Below, piece after piece: positions 51,191 to 59,062 of a stretch of 64,000 bases of DNA. This DNA comes from Holdemania sp. Marseille-P2844 (GTDB taxonomy: Bacteria; Bacillota_I; Bacilli_A; Erysipelotrichales; Erysipelotrichaceae): the NCBI RefSeq assembly GCF_900120005.1, contig NZ_LT635451.1, positions 539,848 to 603,847 on the forward strand, given 5' to 3'. The notes under the pieces are model-generated. The model was not told the DNA's origin. It did no database searches and saw nothing but the letters and a program-made list of their open reading frames with translations. Both the position numbers and the translations under genes were made by a program. Within the stretch, counting starts at the first letter, position 1. Every line of letters begins with the position of its first letter.

Positions 51191-52201
51191 ATGGAAAACA
51201 CTGAAAAAAGAAAAGTCATGCTCAGCGGAATCAAGCCGAGCGGACAGTTGACGCTGGGCAACTATATCGGCGCCCTGCGCAATTTCGTCAAGTATCAGGA
51301 TGAATACGAAATGCTTGTGTTCATCGCCAACCTGCACTGCATCACGGTTTATCAGGATCCCAAAGAACTGAAAAAGAATCTGAAGGACGCGGTGGCGCTG
51401 TATCTGGCGTGCGGTCTGGATCCGCAGCGGGCGACGATTTTCTTACAGTCCGACGTCAAGGAGCATGCGCAGCTGGGCTTTATTATGAACTGCAACAGCT
51501 ATCAGGGCGAGCTGAACCGGATGACGCAGTATAAGGATAAGGTCGCAAAAGGCGAAACAAACCTGACGGTCGGCCTGTACACTTATCCGTGCTTAATGGC
51601 GGCCGATATTCTGATCTATGACGCGGATTACGTTCCCGTCGGCGAGGATCAGAAGCAGCATGTCGAGCTGACCCGCGATATTGCCAACCGCTTCAACAAC
51701 CGCTATGGCGAAACGTTCCGGATTCCGGAGCCGGTTGTTCCAAAGGTGGGCGCGCGGATCATGTCGCTCAGCGATCCGTCAAAGAAAATGTCCAAATCCG
51801 ACAAAGGCGACAAGGGCTGCATCTATCTGCTGGAAGATCTCAAATCGGCCCGCAAGAAAATCATGTCGGCCGTGACAGACAACGAAGCGTGTGTGCGCTT
51901 TGATCCTGAAAATCAGCCGGGCATCGCCAACCTGCTGACGATTATGTCTTCGCTCTCAGGTGAAGCGATCGAAACGATCGTCGAGCGTTTCGCGGGCAAA
52001 GGCTATGGGGAATTCAAAAGCGCCGTGGCGGACGTCGTCTGCGCCGAGCTGGAAAGAATTCAGGCCCGCTACAACGAGATCATCAATTCGACCTTGATCG
52101 AGGAAACGCTGGCCGAGGGCGCCGTCAAGGCGCAGCGGCTGGCCAGCCGCAAGCTGGAAAAGGTCCAGCGCAAAATCGGTCTTGAGTTCCGCAAACGATA
52201 A
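51191..52201 (+). CDS. trpS: Tryptophanyl-tRNA synthetase
   Basis: 336 residues from the second of two adjacent ATG codons, seven bases after AGGAGG. Class I synthetase: SGIKPSGQLTLGNYIGALRN near the N-terminus with the HIGH-like TLGNY, QSDVKEHAQLGF, PVGEDQKQHVELTRDIA and the KMSKS motif in DPSKKMSKSDK. The frame extends upstream through the T-box but that part is the leader RNA. Confidence 0.96.
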   Translation: MENTEKRKVMLSGIKPSGQLTLGNYIGALRNFVKYQDEYEMLVFIANLHCITVYQDPKELKKNLKDAVALYLACGLDPQRATIFLQSDVKEHAQLGFIMNCNSYQGELNRMTQYKDKVAKGETNLTVGLYTYPCLMAADILIYDADYVPVGEDQKQHVELTRDIANRFNNRYGETFRIPEPVVPKVGARIMSLSDPSKKMSKSDKGDKGCIYLLEDLKSARKKIMSAVTDNEACVRFDPENQPGIANLLTIMSSLSGEAIETIVERFAGKGYGEFKSAVADVVCAELERIQARYNEIINSTLIEETLAEGAVKAQRLASRKLEKVQRKIGLEFRKR

Positions 52202-52202
52202 A

Positions 52203-52256
52203 CGGACAGCCTCAGCTGTCCGCAGCCTGGGATGATGGTAGTCCCAGGTTTTTTTT
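52203..52256 (+). terminator. Tandem hairpins ending trpS
   Basis: CGGACAGC/GCTGTCCG (52203-52222) lies directly after the stop codon. It is followed by CCTGGGA (52226-52232) paired with TCCCAGG (52242-52248) and T8, a strong intrinsic terminator. Confidence 0.85.
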
Positions 52257-52388
52257 ATCCGCGTGCTTCCACCCCACGCTTTGCCAGTAGCGCTGCAGCC
52301 GGCTTTCCTGGCGGGTTTTCGGCTGGATGACATTGTCCGCCAGATCCAGCTTTCGCTGCAGTTCAGGATCGTTAACCTGATAGTCCAT
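52212..52388 (-). CDS. Possible small protein overlapping the trpS terminator
   Basis: 58 residues from the ATG at 52388, with AAGGGG eight bases upstream. Charged sequence beginning MDYQVNDPELQRKLDLADN. Its last 14 codons run through the trpS terminator hairpins in reverse. No family is recognised and no good promoter is seen, so it may be a chance frame; the ribosome site and even codon use keep it plausible. Confidence 0.4.
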   Translation of the reverse strand: MDYQVNDPELQRKLDLADNVIQPKTRQESRLQRYWQSVGWKHADKKNLGLPSSQAADS

Positions 52389-52462
52389 GTGCTTCGCCCC
52401 TTCCGTTAAGCTCAGCATACCCGCTTAAAAGCGCAAAGCTTGTTTAACTTCGTCGAAAAGCG

Positions 52463-52493
52463 GAAAAAAAGACGTTCTGATGAAAGAACGTCT
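52463..52493 (-). terminator. Terminator of the YitT gene
   Basis: AGACGTTCT (52470-52478) pairs with AGAACGTCT (52485-52493); on the minus strand T7 follows. Confidence 0.85.
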
Positions 52494-52502
52494 CAGGCTG
52501 GG

Positions 52503-53363
52503 TTAGTCCAGCGGTTTCTGATAATAGTTGCCGATGATTTTATCGGTTTTGGACACGTTGATGAACACCTTCGGATCGACCAGGCGGATTGCTTCGATCA
52601 AGCCGTGAACCTGATAGGCGTTGACCGTCATGAACAACAGACACCGCGGCGTATGCGAGAAGCCCCCTTCGCCCCACAGCTTGGTGATGCCGTGACGGCA
52701 GTAATGAAACACCGCGTCGCAGACTTCTTCCGGCTTCTCCGTGATGATAAACAAGGAATTCAGCTTGTAGCGCAGATGCATCGTCTGTACGACCTGGGTG
52801 CTGCAGAACTGATAAATAATTGAATACAGCGCCTGTTCCCAACCGAACAGAATGCCTGCCAGCACCAACATCGCGGCGTTGAAATACATGACGTAGGACC
52901 AGGTCGGCGCGTTGTATTTCGTCGAGGCGTAAATCGCGATGAAATCGGTGCCGCCGCTGCTGGCATCCGCACGCAGCGCGATTGAGATTGCCAGACCGCC
53001 CAAGATACCGCCGAACACGGCGATCAAAAGCATGTCGCTGGTGATCGGAAAGGTCGGAAGCAACTCTGTAAACAAGCTGGTTAACGAGTATTGCAGCACG
53101 GAAAAGATCGTGAAACGGTGGCCGACATATTTGTAGACTAACAACGTCGGCGGAATGTTCAGCAGGAAGTAGAAGACGCTGAACGGAATCGTAATCCCGC
53201 CGAATTTTGACAGCGACATGCTGAACATGCGGGACAGGCCGGCGAAGCCGCCCGGGAACAGATTGCCGGTCTCGACAAAAGCTTTCATCGCCAGCGCGTA
53301 GACAAAGGCGGAAATAATGACTGCAATCAGTGTTTTACAGTCCTTTTTGGCTTGGTTTGACAT
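52503..53363 (-). CDS. YitT family membrane protein (DUF161/DUF2179)
   Basis: 286 residues. Five to six membrane helices fill the first 200 residues with the family pattern GNLFPGGFAGLSRMFSM and ADASSGGTDFIAIYAS. The C-terminal cytoplasmic DUF2179 domain (FIITEKPEEVCDAVFHYCRHGIT) follows. Transport has been proposed for the family but substrates are unclear. Monocistronic with its own terminator. Confidence 0.88.
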   Translation of the reverse strand: MSNQAKKDCKTLIAVIISAFVYALAMKAFVETGNLFPGGFAGLSRMFSMSLSKFGGITIPFSVFYFLLNIPPTLLVYKYVGHRFTIFSVLQYSLTSLFTELLPTFPITSDMLLIAVFGGILGGLAISIALRADASSGGTDFIAIYASTKYNAPTWSYVMYFNAAMLVLAGILFGWEQALYSIIYQFCSTQVVQTMHLRYKLNSLFIITEKPEEVCDAVFHYCRHGITKLWGEGGFSHTPRCLLFMTVNAYQVHGLIEAIRLVDPKVFINVSKTDKIIGNYYQKPLD

Positions 53364-53443
53364 AAAATCTCCTCTTTTTTTCCATTCCTCATTTTATCAT
53401 CTTTATTTTGTCTTTCAAGCCAAAAAGACAGGAATCTGAAATC

Positions 53444-55213
53444 CTAGAATTCGATTCGGATCTGGTAGCGGCGCAGCCACAGTTCCAGCTGAATAAAATA
53501 CGCCAGCAGCTGCGGTCCCATCATCAGCTGACCGAACCACGGTTTGGCAAAACTGCCGCCGTCGGTGTCGATCAATTCCTGCAATCCCGCCGGCTCCAGC
53601 AGCTCGCACAAACGGCACTCAGGATCGTTGATCAGTGCCTGCAGACGGTCCTTGACACGCTGGGTATATTCCGGATGATAGGTCTTCGGATACGGGTTTT
53701 TCTTGCGGTGCGCGACCTTGGCCGGCAGGATGTCTTCAAACGCCAGCCGCAAAAGTCCCTTCTCCTCGCCTTTATAAAATTTCATCGACCACGGCACGTT
53801 ATACAGATATTGGTAGAGCTTCGCGTCGCAGAACGGCGCCCGCACGGTCAAGCCTGTCAGAGCCGCCATCGCTTCCTGGCGCTGCACCAGCGTCTGCATA
53901 AACCAATGCACAGTCAGATACGTCATGAGCTTGGCCCGCTGATCCTGTTCGCTGTCAAATGGATCCTTCGGAGCTCGTTGAACGGTCGCCCAGTAAGCGG
54001 AACGCATCGCGCCCTCATAGTCCAGCTCGTTCATCGGCGCGCGCAGCAGCTTCACGCGCTGCGGCAACGACTGCAGCCATGGAAAAGACTTCAGGCTGAC
54101 CAGATCGCTGCGGTAAAACCACGGATACCCGCCGAACAGCTCGTCCGAGCATTCGCCCGTCAACACCGAACCGTTCTGTTCCCTGACCTTGCCATACATC
54201 CATAACAGGCTGGAATCGACATCCGCCATGCCGGGACCATCACGGCCGATCATCGCCGGTTCCAGCAAGTCCGCGCATTTGCGCTGGGCGATGACTAGCG
54301 GATGGTGGTCGAACGCATACCGTTCGATCATCGCGTCGATATACTCGTTGTCGCGCGTCGTCTGATACGCGTAGCCCTTGAAATACTGCGCGTTGCCCTC
54401 ATAATCCAGCGAATACGTCGTTAATGGTCCGCGCTTTGACGCCAGCGCGCACAGAATGCTGCTGTCTAAACCACCGGAAAGAAACGCCGCGTGCACGTCC
54501 GAGGCTGCGCACTGGCGGTTCAGCGAATCGCTGACCATCTGCCGGACATGCGCCGCCGTCGCGGCCAGATCCTCGTTGTGCCGGTGCACGTTCAGCTCAA
54601 AGTATTCGTGCAGGCTTTCCTTGCGGTCGCGGATCAGCAGCGCATACCCCATCGGCAGCTCCGCGATGTTCTTATAAAACGTCTGCCCTTCGGTATGCGA
54701 CGGCCCTAACGCAAACAGCTCCAGAAGCGCGGTCCGGTTGACGACCGGCATGCGGCTGCCCTCGGCAAACAACCCTTTGATCTGATCGGAGAACAGCCAT
54801 TCCCCATCCGGCTTGCGCGTATAATACAACGTTTTCACGCCCATCGGATCGCGCACGATATGCAGCTGATGCCCCTGGACAAACACGATCACGAAACAGC
54901 CGTCGAGCTTTTCAAACAGCTTCTCACTTAAAATTTCATACAGCTGCGCCAACATTTTCGCACTGTTGCCTGTGCTTTGCGGCCGGTACTGAGCCCATAA
55001 CGACCGCAGCTCGTCCTCGTTATCAAGGACGCCCGACCAGAAGCAGCCGCACTTGCGCTGGCTGTCGTAGTAAATTTGATCTGGTTGTGCCGAAGCGAGA
55101 AGATGCTCGTCGCTGACGATCGCCAGTTCGTCTTTCAGCCCCATTCGTTCAAGCCGGGACTGTTCTTTTTGAATATTCCGATTTTCGTTGAATATCAGAT
55201 TGATCTTCGTCAT
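53444..55213 (-). CDS. Asparagine-synthetase-like protein without glutaminase Cys
   Basis: 589 residues. The C-terminal synthetase domain is complete: PP-loop AFLSGGLDSSILCALAS near 245 and LTGECSDELFGGYPWF near 350. The N-terminal domain has the Ntn fold of AsnB (EKLDGCFVIVFVQGHQLHIVRDPMG region near 100-125, and VKTLYYTRK). It lacks the invariant start MCG, however, beginning MTKINLIFNENRN instead. GAGGAGG right before the ATG makes a missed start unlikely. It may therefore use free ammonia, or amidate or adenylate another substrate. It follows the comK homologue by 47 bases with no terminator between. Confidence 0.82.
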   Translation of the reverse strand: MTKINLIFNENRNIQKEQSRLERMGLKDELAIVSDEHLLASAQPDQIYYDSQRKCGCFWSGVLDNEDELRSLWAQYRPQSTGNSAKMLAQLYEILSEKLFEKLDGCFVIVFVQGHQLHIVRDPMGVKTLYYTRKPDGEWLFSDQIKGLFAEGSRMPVVNRTALLELFALGPSHTEGQTFYKNIAELPMGYALLIRDRKESLHEYFELNVHRHNEDLAATAAHVRQMVSDSLNRQCAASDVHAAFLSGGLDSSILCALASKRGPLTTYSLDYEGNAQYFKGYAYQTTRDNEYIDAMIERYAFDHHPLVIAQRKCADLLEPAMIGRDGPGMADVDSSLLWMYGKVREQNGSVLTGECSDELFGGYPWFYRSDLVSLKSFPWLQSLPQRVKLLRAPMNELDYEGAMRSAYWATVQRAPKDPFDSEQDQRAKLMTYLTVHWFMQTLVQRQEAMAALTGLTVRAPFCDAKLYQYLYNVPWSMKFYKGEEKGLLRLAFEDILPAKVAHRKKNPYPKTYHPEYTQRVKDRLQALINDPECRLCELLEPAGLQELIDTDGGSFAKPWFGQLMMGPQLLAYFIQLELWLRRYQIRIEF

Positions 55214-55260
55214 AATTTCCTCCTCATCGTTTCATTCTATGACAAACATCATCGTCTGAT

Positions 55261-55689
55261 TCATCGCAGGCCGTTCAACATTTCCAAATATTGCAGGCTG
55301 CGGTTGCGCTGCTGACGCAGACTGCGGGCGCAGACCGGTATCCGGTAAACAACGCCGGTATCAAAACAAACCACGGCGATCCCGTCATCGCTCATAATCT
55401 TGCGAATGCGGTCAGCCCGCAGGTAAAGACAGTCATCGCGCTCCATGGACACGGTCGGAATAAAGATCTGGGGCGGATAGCCGCCGATATAAAGCGCCGG
55501 TTTCTGGATGATTCCCATTTTCTTACGGTAACCATCCAGCCGCCCTTCCAGGCTGCTTCCCGCCTCGACGCACCAGCGGCGCAGCCATTTTACCGGTTTG
55601 TCCGGCAGTGCGCTGATTGTCCCATCGAAATGGACCGCAATCGTGCAGCAGTTTGCTGAATCGTAGTAAAGTAGTAATAAGTCTCTCAT
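55261..55689 (-). CDS. comK: ComK-family competence transcription factor
   Basis: 142 residues (Bacillus ComK has 192; the C-terminal extension is missing). Against Bacillus ComK, as recalled, the shared core is: C..GSSLEGRLDGY near 40-55, then KPALYIGGYPPQIFIPT, then SMERDDCLYLRADRI, then VVCFDTGVVYRIPV, then LRQQRNRSLQYLEML. The order and spacing match the core of the factor. ComK binds AT-boxes and switches on DNA-uptake genes. AAGGGG precedes the ATG. An AT-box-like 17-mer lies 63-79 bases upstream, identical to one before comEA. Confidence 0.8.
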   Translation of the reverse strand: MRDLLLLYYDSANCCTIAVHFDGTISALPDKPVKWLRRWCVEAGSSLEGRLDGYRKKMGIIQKPALYIGGYPPQIFIPTVSMERDDCLYLRADRIRKIMSDDGIAVVCFDTGVVYRIPVCARSLRQQRNRSLQYLEMLNGLR

Positions 55690-55751
55690 AAATTCCCCTT
55701 TTTAATGCTTTGGTGAGTGATCCGTCACTAGTAATCATTGCAGAAAATTTA

Positions 55752-55768
55752 AAAAATCCTGTTTTTTT
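55752..55768 (-). promoter_or_regulatory. ComK-box-like element upstream of comK
   Basis: AAAAATCCTGTTTTTTT, identical in all 17 bases to 38730-38746 before comEA, has the AAAA-N5-TTTT form of a ComK AT-box. On the minus strand TGCAATGATTAC follows at the distance of a -10. The rest of the 55690-56040 gap holds the terminator at 55922-55945 and AT-rich sequence in which I see nothing more. Confidence 0.5.
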
Positions 55769-55921
55769 CTCGTTCTTCGTAAATATTTCTGTTACACACT
55801 GGGCAGGCAAATTTTTATTTTATTCGCATAATTCATACAAACCCGTCAGCTCTATTTATACCCGGCTGGCAGTTTTAACATTCTATTTTCAATTTATTCT
55901 TACCACTTGAAAAAAACATAA

Positions 55922-55945
55922 AAAAACTCCCGCAAAGCGAGAGTA
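55922..55945 (-). terminator. Terminator of the RidA gene
   Basis: On the minus strand ACTCTCGC-TTT-GCGGGAGT (one wobble) is followed by T7. Confidence 0.7.
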
Positions 55946-56040
55946 AAAACCGGAATTTCTGCTGCAATTTCCCTGTTTTTTGATTGTTCAAAGACAAAAC
56001 AATCCTTATAGAGAAGCCTCAGTCCAATTTTTGTGTTAGG

Positions 56041-56523
56041 TTATTCTCCGCAGCAGTCGCCGCCGCAGCAGCCGCCTTCATCCGAGGAGCAGCCCCCGCC
56101 GCAGCCTCCGCAGCCGCCCTGCATCTGGCGTTCATAGACGAGCGTGTCGATGACCAGGCATTCGATCTCAACCTTCGCGCCTTTCGGCAGCGCGCCGACC
56201 TGCACTGTGGAACGGGCTGGATACGGCCGGTCAAAATACGTAGCGTAAATCTCGTTCATCGCGTTGAATTCGCCCAGGTCGGTCATGAAGACCGTCGTCT
56301 TGACGATGTGGCGCATTTCCAGATTCATCTCCGCCAACAGCGCTTCGATATTCTTTAATACCTGGTGAGTCTGTTCCTGGATGCCGCCCGCGACGATTTC
56401 GCCGCTGGCCGGATCCACCGGAATCTGGCCGGACATATAAACAAAGTCGCCCAGCTTCACCGCCGGGGTGTACGGGCCAATCGCTTTCGGCGCATTGGCA
56501 GATGTAATTTCCTGAATCAGCAT
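56041..56523 (-). CDS. ridA: RidA family deaminase with Cys-rich C-terminal tail
   Basis: 160 residues. Residues 1-134 are a normal RidA/YjgF protein, which hydrolyses reactive 2-aminoacrylate imines: NAPKAIGPYTPAVKLGDFVYMSGQ, GEIVAGGIQEQTHQVLKNIEA and PARSTVQVGALPKGAKVEIE with the active-site Arg. Odd: a 26-residue tail rich in Gly with seven Cys (CGGCGGGC, then two CC pairs) is appended, like a small metal- or cluster-binding peptide. RidA protects from products of serine dehydratase-type and PLP enzymes. Confidence 0.93.
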   Translation of the reverse strand: MLIQEITSANAPKAIGPYTPAVKLGDFVYMSGQIPVDPASGEIVAGGIQEQTHQVLKNIEALLAEMNLEMRHIVKTTVFMTDLGEFNAMNEIYATYFDRPYPARSTVQVGALPKGAKVEIECLVIDTLVYERQMQGGCGGCGGGCSSDEGGCCGGDCCGE

Positions 56524-56574
56524 GTTTACCTCCTGTACGTTTGCCGTTTTGAGTCTGATTTTATGATCGGATTC

Positions 56575-56736
56575 CTATTCGTCTTCTTCAAAATCCTGGA
56601 TATAGTAATCCCGCTCCAGATCCATAATCCGCCGCGCGTGGCGCGAGCTGAAATGCTTGACGACCTGAAACGCCGCAATGATTAAAAGAAGCGCGAGAAA
56701 GGCAACAGATAAGAAGTCATTGACGTTTTCGATCAT
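56575..56736 (-). CDS. Small membrane protein (53 residues)
   Basis: 53 residues. AGAGGTGATGG is a good ribosome site before the ATG at 56736. One N-terminal helix (FLSVAFLALLLIIAAFQVV) is followed by a charged tail ending YYIQDFEEDE. Family not recognised. It lies between the DapF-like and RidA genes on the same strand and could be co-transcribed with ridA. Confidence 0.65.
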   Translation of the reverse strand: MIENVNDFLSVAFLALLLIIAAFQVVKHFSSRHARRIMDLERDYYIQDFEEDE

Positions 56737-56775
56737 TTTCCATCACCTCTGACGCCTATTATACTGGACTTCAGG

Positions 56776-57441
56776 TTAATTTTCAAATAGAGAACCCTCG
56801 GCGATGAAAAAAACCGGCGTCGTCAGGATCAGCGCCTTCCCCTGCGGCCGGATCCAGAACCGTCCGCCCTCGCACAACGCTAACGCCGGACCGGAAAGCA
56901 GTCCGTCTTTCCGCAGGCAGGCATAGGCGCACAGCGCCCCTTCCGCACTGCCGCAGATTCGTCCCTGCACCGGCACGCTGGAATCCAGATAAAAGGACTG
57001 CGCGTCGATCAGCCGCCAGCGATGCACCGCATGATCCGGCGGATCCCAGGGCAGAATCCCCTCCCCGCGGCATTCATGCTGACCATAATAGCCGATGAAG
57101 TCGTTGGTGGCCTGCGGACGCGGCAGGCACAGCGCGATTCCATTTTTCTCGATAAACCAGCTGATCCAGCGGTCCGGCGTCCGAATCGTGCCCTGAGCTT
57201 GATTCTGCATGCGTTTCTGCCAGGCTGCCTTGGCCAGCACCGCGGACAAGAGCGAGGGGCCGTCATTGCCCTGCGCATCGAGCAGAACGCTTCCTTCTTC
57301 AGCCTGTTCGCCAACGCCCGCCAGCTGATCGCCGCCGATGCCCAGCCCCCCGCTCAGAATCCGGGACGCCGATTCGGCATGGGGCGGCTGATCGATCAGT
57401 ACTGTCGACAAATCCGCAGCCGCAAATTTCCAGAATTTCAC
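56776..57441 (-). CDS. Diaminopimelate-epimerase-like protein, degenerate
   Basis: 221 residues from a GTG start with GAGGTGAT upstream. It resembles DapF: MKFWKF at the N-terminus, GGLGIGGDQLAGVGE near 31 (family RxxGIGADGL), and VLLDAQGND near 52 (family FNADGS). In DapF a Cys follows in MCGNG; here the place reads PSLLSAVLA, with no Cys. The second half keeps GRICGSAEGALCAYA near 160 (family ACGTGA). At 221 residues it is about 50 shorter than DapF. Probably not an active epimerase; role unknown. Confidence 0.5.
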   Translation of the reverse strand: MKFWKFAAADLSTVLIDQPPHAESASRILSGGLGIGGDQLAGVGEQAEEGSVLLDAQGNDGPSLLSAVLAKAAWQKRMQNQAQGTIRTPDRWISWFIEKNGIALCLPRPQATNDFIGYYGQHECRGEGILPWDPPDHAVHRWRLIDAQSFYLDSSVPVQGRICGSAEGALCAYACLRKDGLLSGPALALCEGGRFWIRPQGKALILTTPVFFIAEGSLFEN

Positions 57442-57502
57442 AATATCACCTCAAGTATATTTATGCTGACCGGGCTCAGAATAATGTCAGGAGGCGATAA
57501 AT

Positions 57503-57757
57503 ATGGCAAGAAAAAACGAGAAAACTGAATCCGGCAAAGAACGTTTCGTCGCTGTTCGTAAGAACAACGAAGGAAACCTGTGTGAATTCAAGTCCAACAC
57601 AGGCAAGGTCTATGACTATGAGATGGCGATCGAAGCTATCGAACAGGGCAAGATCGAAGGCGCGATGCTGTTTACAGGCCGTGACGGAAAGCAGCACATC
57701 CGTTCTAAGAACGATGGCGATCCGAACACGAAGTTCTCTAACCTGAAAGAGTTCTAA
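57503..57757 (+). CDS. DUF3892 family protein
   Basis: 84 residues, preceded by CAGGAGGCG. The DUF3892 pattern is seen in RFVAVRKNNEGNLCEFKSNTG, then YEMAIEAIEQGKIEGAMLF and KQHIRSKNDGDP. Small, conserved in Firmicutes, unknown role. It is the only plus-strand gene between 52.3 and 64 kb and is followed by a bidirectional terminator. Confidence 0.88.
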   Translation: MARKNEKTESGKERFVAVRKNNEGNLCEFKSNTGKVYDYEMAIEAIEQGKIEGAMLFTGRDGKQHIRSKNDGDPNTKFSNLKEF

Positions 57758-57805
57758 GTTTTCCTCCTTAACTCTAAATCAGGACTGCCGGATTCTCTCC
57801 GGTAC

Positions 57806-57838
57806 TGAAAAAAGCAGGGAAAAATCCCTGCTTTTTTC
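57806..57838. terminator. Bidirectional terminator
   Basis: AAAAAAGCAGGGA pairs with TCCCTGCTTTTTT around a 3-4 base loop. It ends the DUF3892 gene on the plus strand and, in reverse, the four-gene operon finishing at 57917. Confidence 0.9.
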
Positions 57839-57916
57839 TATTTTTCCACGCAGAACAAAATTAATCACCAATGCCGCGGAAAGGATCGTCGCCAACCTTG
57901 CCGCTTTTTAAGTGAA

Positions 57917-59062
57917 TCAGCCGAACCGGGCCAGATCCTGTTTCTGGAAAACCGCCTGAAGCAGCTCCGGCAGCCGCTGGGGCGTGCAGGCAAAACAGGG
58001 AATCGCGAGATTGGCCACGCGCTGCGCCATATCCTGGCTGTAATACGGCTTGCCGCCATCCTGAATCGCCAACAGGCAGATCACGGTCACACCGCTTTCC
58101 TTCATCGCCTGCAGCCGGTGAAGCAGTCCGGCGTGATTGCCGCCTTCATCCAGATCGGAAATCAAGAAAAAAATTGTTTTGTTCGGCTCCTCAATCAGCT
58201 GTTCACAATATTTTACCGATTTATGGATATCGGTTCCCCCGCCCAGCTGGAAACCGTAAAGCAGCTCGACCGGATCGCTGCACAGCTCGCTGAGATCCAC
58301 AATCGTCGTATCGAATGCCACGACGTGCGTGCGCACTGCGTTCATACTCGCCAAGATGCAGGCTGTGACGGAGGAATAGAGGATCGAGCTGGACATGGAA
58401 CCGCTCTGATCAATATCCAGAATCACATGCCAGCGGTTGCTTTTCTGCTTGCGGTCAAAAAAATAGACGCGTTCCGGTACGATCGTCTGCAGCGCAGGCG
58501 AATAGTGCTTCAGATTTTTGCGCACGGTATAAGGAAAATCAATCGCCGCGGCGCTGGGCAGCGGGGAATGCTCCTGCTTCGCCAGGGCGGCATGCACGCA
58601 CCGCTGCAGCTGTGAGGCCAGCTGACGGTTGATCAGCTCGACAATTTTACGGATGTAGGCGCGCGCCTGATCCTTCGACTTCGCCGGGATCAGATCTTTT
58701 AACGTAAGCAATACGCTGGCCATTTCCAAATCCGGTTCCAGCTGTTCCAGCAGCTCCGGCTCCATCAACAGCTGCTTCCAGCCTTTCCGTTCGATCGCAT
58801 CCTGCTGAATGACTTTGACCAGATCCGGATCAAACAGCGAGCGGATGTCTTTGAGCCACTTTGTAATCTGCGGATGGCTGGGGCCCAGGCCGGCTCCGCC
58901 GCCCGCAGCTTCCCCGATTCCGCCATACACCGCCGCCAGCGCGGCATCCAGCGCCAGACCGCGGCGGTCCAGCTTAAAATCGGGATCCAGCTTCTGAAAT
59001 TCAGACTCTGTTTGAGCGCCGAGGATTAACCGCCAGCGCGTTAGTTTTTGTTGAGTATCCAT
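57917..59062 (-). CDS. VWA domain protein of a MoxR operon
   Basis: 381 residues. The N-terminal 200 residues are helical and charged. A von Willebrand A domain follows from about 210 to 370. Its metal site (MIDAS) is complete: D218-x-S220-x-S222 in DIDQSGSMSS, T277 in GGGTDIH, and D303 in FLISDLDEGGN. The MoxR ATPase/vWA pairing is known from RavA-ViaA and related systems, where the vWA protein is the partner of the AAA+ ring. The start shares one base with the stop of the DUF5682 gene (TGATG). It is the last gene of the operon. Confidence 0.9.
   Translation of the reverse strand: MDTQQKLTRWRLILGAQTESEFQKLDPDFKLDRRGLALDAALAAVYGGIGEAAGGGAGLGPSHPQITKWLKDIRSLFDPDLVKVIQQDAIERKGWKQLLMEPELLEQLEPDLEMASVLLTLKDLIPAKSKDQARAYIRKIVELINRQLASQLQRCVHAALAKQEHSPLPSAAAIDFPYTVRKNLKHYSPALQTIVPERVYFFDRKQKSNRWHVILDIDQSGSMSSSILYSSVTACILASMNAVRTHVVAFDTTIVDLSELCSDPVELLYGFQLGGGTDIHKSVKYCEQLIEEPNKTIFFLISDLDEGGNHAGLLHRLQAMKESGVTVICLLAIQDGGKPYYSQDMAQRVANLAIPCFACTPQRLPELLQAVFQKQDLARFG

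Noticed and set aside
53408-54205. 265-residue plus-strand frame
   Set aside because: Antisense to the asparagine-synthetase-like gene.
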